From Zetaproteobacteria bacterium (lineage in GTDB: Bacteria; Pseudomonadota; Zetaproteobacteria; Mariprofundales; Mariprofundaceae), in NCBI GenBank assembly GCA_002753275.1, contig PEAA01000019.1:1-35789 (forward strand): a stretch of DNA of 35,789 bases, read 5' to 3'. The notes under the pieces were generated by a model. The model was not told where the DNA came from and did not search any database. It saw nothing but the letters and a program-made list of their open reading frames with translations. The position numbers and the translations under genes were made by a program. This document shows, piece after piece, positions 34,641 through 35,789 of the stretch (position 1 is its first letter; the number at the start of each line of letters is the position of its first letter).

Positions 34641-35789
34641 ATGTTGGTGCGGTTTGTGCAGGTGTTGATGTTGCGGGTTTATGGGAAGCACCTTTTGCAA
34701 CCCTCCGCCGCTGTTTGGCTGACCTTTATGGCGTTGTTGGCACTCTCTATGGCCGCTGTTGAGGGGATTGTTTGGGGCGTGACCGCGCAAGGGATGTTGC
34801 CAAAAGAGTATGCAATGTTTGGCGGGTTGGTTGGCGCTCTCGTCGCGGTATTGATCTGGTTTTTTGATGCCTCCTTGATTACCTTGGATATTTCAGAGCA
34901 AGGTGATGGTGCGGTAAAGAAAACGCGTCGATGGTCAGAAAAATTGTTATGGGGGCTATTGATTCGTTCGTTGATCGTTGTCAGTACACTGGTGGTCACA
35001 GCCCCTCTCCTTGGTCAACTTTTTCTGCAGATTGAGATCTCTAACCGTATTCACGATCTCAATGATGAAAAAATCGCTACATTAATGCAGAGTCAGATTG
35101 ATGCCTATGATCGTCTATTGCAGCGTCAACGCGATCAATATGATCATTTACAAGTGAAAATTCAGGATGAGATTGCAGGGATTTCTGGGAGTAAAAAATA
35201 TGGTTATGGGCCCGTGGCTGATGCAATACAACTTCAAATTGATCATGTTAATCAAGAGATCGAGTCGCTGTTTTTAAAGAAAAGTATGGAGATTGCACGG
35301 ATTCAATCGGCGACAGCGGCGGAATTGAGATCGCTGTATGGAGTGCCGTTGTTGATGGTTGATAGTTTTGAAACGCGCAATCAAATCCATCATGCAATGA
35401 AGCAAGAGGATGAGGGCTATCCAATGTCTGAACTATTGGCAATGTTGTTGTTGGCATTGATGTTTATTGTGTTGATGGTGTTGAAACTTTTCCAGAGCCG
35501 CGGGGTTGTTATCTATTTCAATGCTCGGTTGCAAGAGTATTATCAGAACTATTTGTCCGGTGAATACTCAGCTTATATTGCTGAGAATGAACGGGCAAGT
35601 GGTCCATCTCCAATGCATGCATATCGATTTCATGATTGGATTGAAGAGATGGAGCGTATTCATCCTGATGCCTTGCGTGCAAAGTTGGCTACAAAACCTG
35701 TTGTGGTTGGGAAAAATAGCTGGAAGGAAGATGCTGTCGTTGATGCTTTAATTAAGAAACATCCAGCCAAGAGTGAACCCAAGAGTGAA
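34641..35789 (+). CDS. DUF4407-like membrane protein, 5' part (cut by window end)
   Basis: An open frame from ATG 34641 to the last base gives at least 383 residues with no stop. Hydrophobic segments lie at about residues 26-48, 58-76, 105-127 and 268-288. Between the third and fourth is a Gln/Asp-rich, probably coiled-coil region (about residues 130-215). The order of helices, the IWFFDASLITLD segment and the helix before the tail resemble DUF4407 membrane proteins, whose function is unknown. The reading is by eye, so the family name is tentative. The tail ends in Lys/Ser/Pro repeats (AKSEPKSE). It follows rimI after 25 bases. Confidence 0.6.
   Translation, partial: MLVRFVQVLMLRVYGKHLLQPSAAVWLTFMALLALSMAAVEGIVWGVTAQGMLPKEYAMFGGLVGALVAVLIWFFDASLITLDISEQGDGAVKKTRRWSEKLLWGLLIRSLIVVSTLVVTAPLLGQLFLQIEISNRIHDLNDEKIATLMQSQIDAYDRLLQRQRDQYDHLQVKIQDEIAGISGSKKYGYGPVADAIQLQIDHVNQEIESLFLKKSMEIARIQSATAAELRSLYGVPLLMVDSFETRNQIHHAMKQEDEGYPMSELLAMLLLALMFIVLMVLKLFQSRGVVIYFNARLQEYYQNYLSGEYSAYIAENERASGPSPMHAYRFHDWIEEMERIHPDALRAKLATKPVVVGKNSWKEDAVVDALIKKHPAKSEPKSE

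Overview
The window is ordinary, densely packed chromosomal DNA from a motile Gram-negative bacterium. The gene families (rpsU-yqeY-dnaG-rpoD cluster, PomA-type stator, FliK/FlgD/FlgE with sigma-54-like promoters, adrenodoxin-type ferredoxin, PolB-like exonuclease) point to Pseudomonadota. A zetaproteobacterium or a deep-branching gamma-like lineage would fit, but the sequence alone does not settle this. I see no insertion sequence, prophage, CRISPR array, tRNA or rRNA.

Region 1 (1-8123, plus strand) is chemotaxis and signalling. It holds the 3' part of cheA (with two CheW-like domains at its C-terminus), then cheY, cheB and cheR. After these come three tightly linked genes: a PAS sensor kinase, an HDOD protein with a dead receiver domain, and a response regulator whose HD-GYP output domain has lost its metal-binding residues. 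The last two joints of this trio are 4-base start/stop overlaps.

Region 2 (8142-13407, plus strand) is the flagellar motor and export block: motA/pomA, two different motB-like genes, then fliL, fliM, fliN, fliO and fliP. The two MotB-like proteins are degenerate in complementary ways. The first has Gln where the ion-binding Asp of the membrane helix should be but keeps the peptidoglycan-binding motif. The second keeps the Asp but has lost the peptidoglycan-binding Asp. The operon ends after fliP at a terminator, without fliQ, fliR or flhB.

Region 3 (13408-18264, plus strand) is hook assembly: fliK (hook-length control, with an exact 162-bp internal duplication), flgD and flgE. The regions upstream of fliK and flgD each carry a correctly spaced -24/-12 (sigma-54) element. 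Each is preceded by A/T-centred GGAAATTTTTTCC boxes about 40 bp apart, which are good candidates for activator sites. A strong terminator follows flgE.

Region 4 (18265-23419, minus strand) is a four-gene run, murJ, PolB-like exonuclease, ppsA, ferredoxin, in which the last three genes overlap. Region 5 (23543-28032, plus strand) is the macromolecular synthesis cluster rpsU, yqeY, dnaG, rpoD, with a terminator after rpsU and two competing hairpins just before dnaG. Region 6 (28078-35789, plus strand) is a housekeeping run: NDUFA9-like NAD(P)-binding protein, plsY, LysM protein, dprA, topA, rimI and a DUF4407-like membrane protein cut by the window end. Many genes overlap by ATGA/GTGA/TTGA or TAATG junctions, so translational coupling is common. 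The best leads for something new are the complementary MotB pair, the kinase/pseudo-receiver-HDOD/pseudo-HD-GYP trio, and the shared hook-gene promoter architecture.
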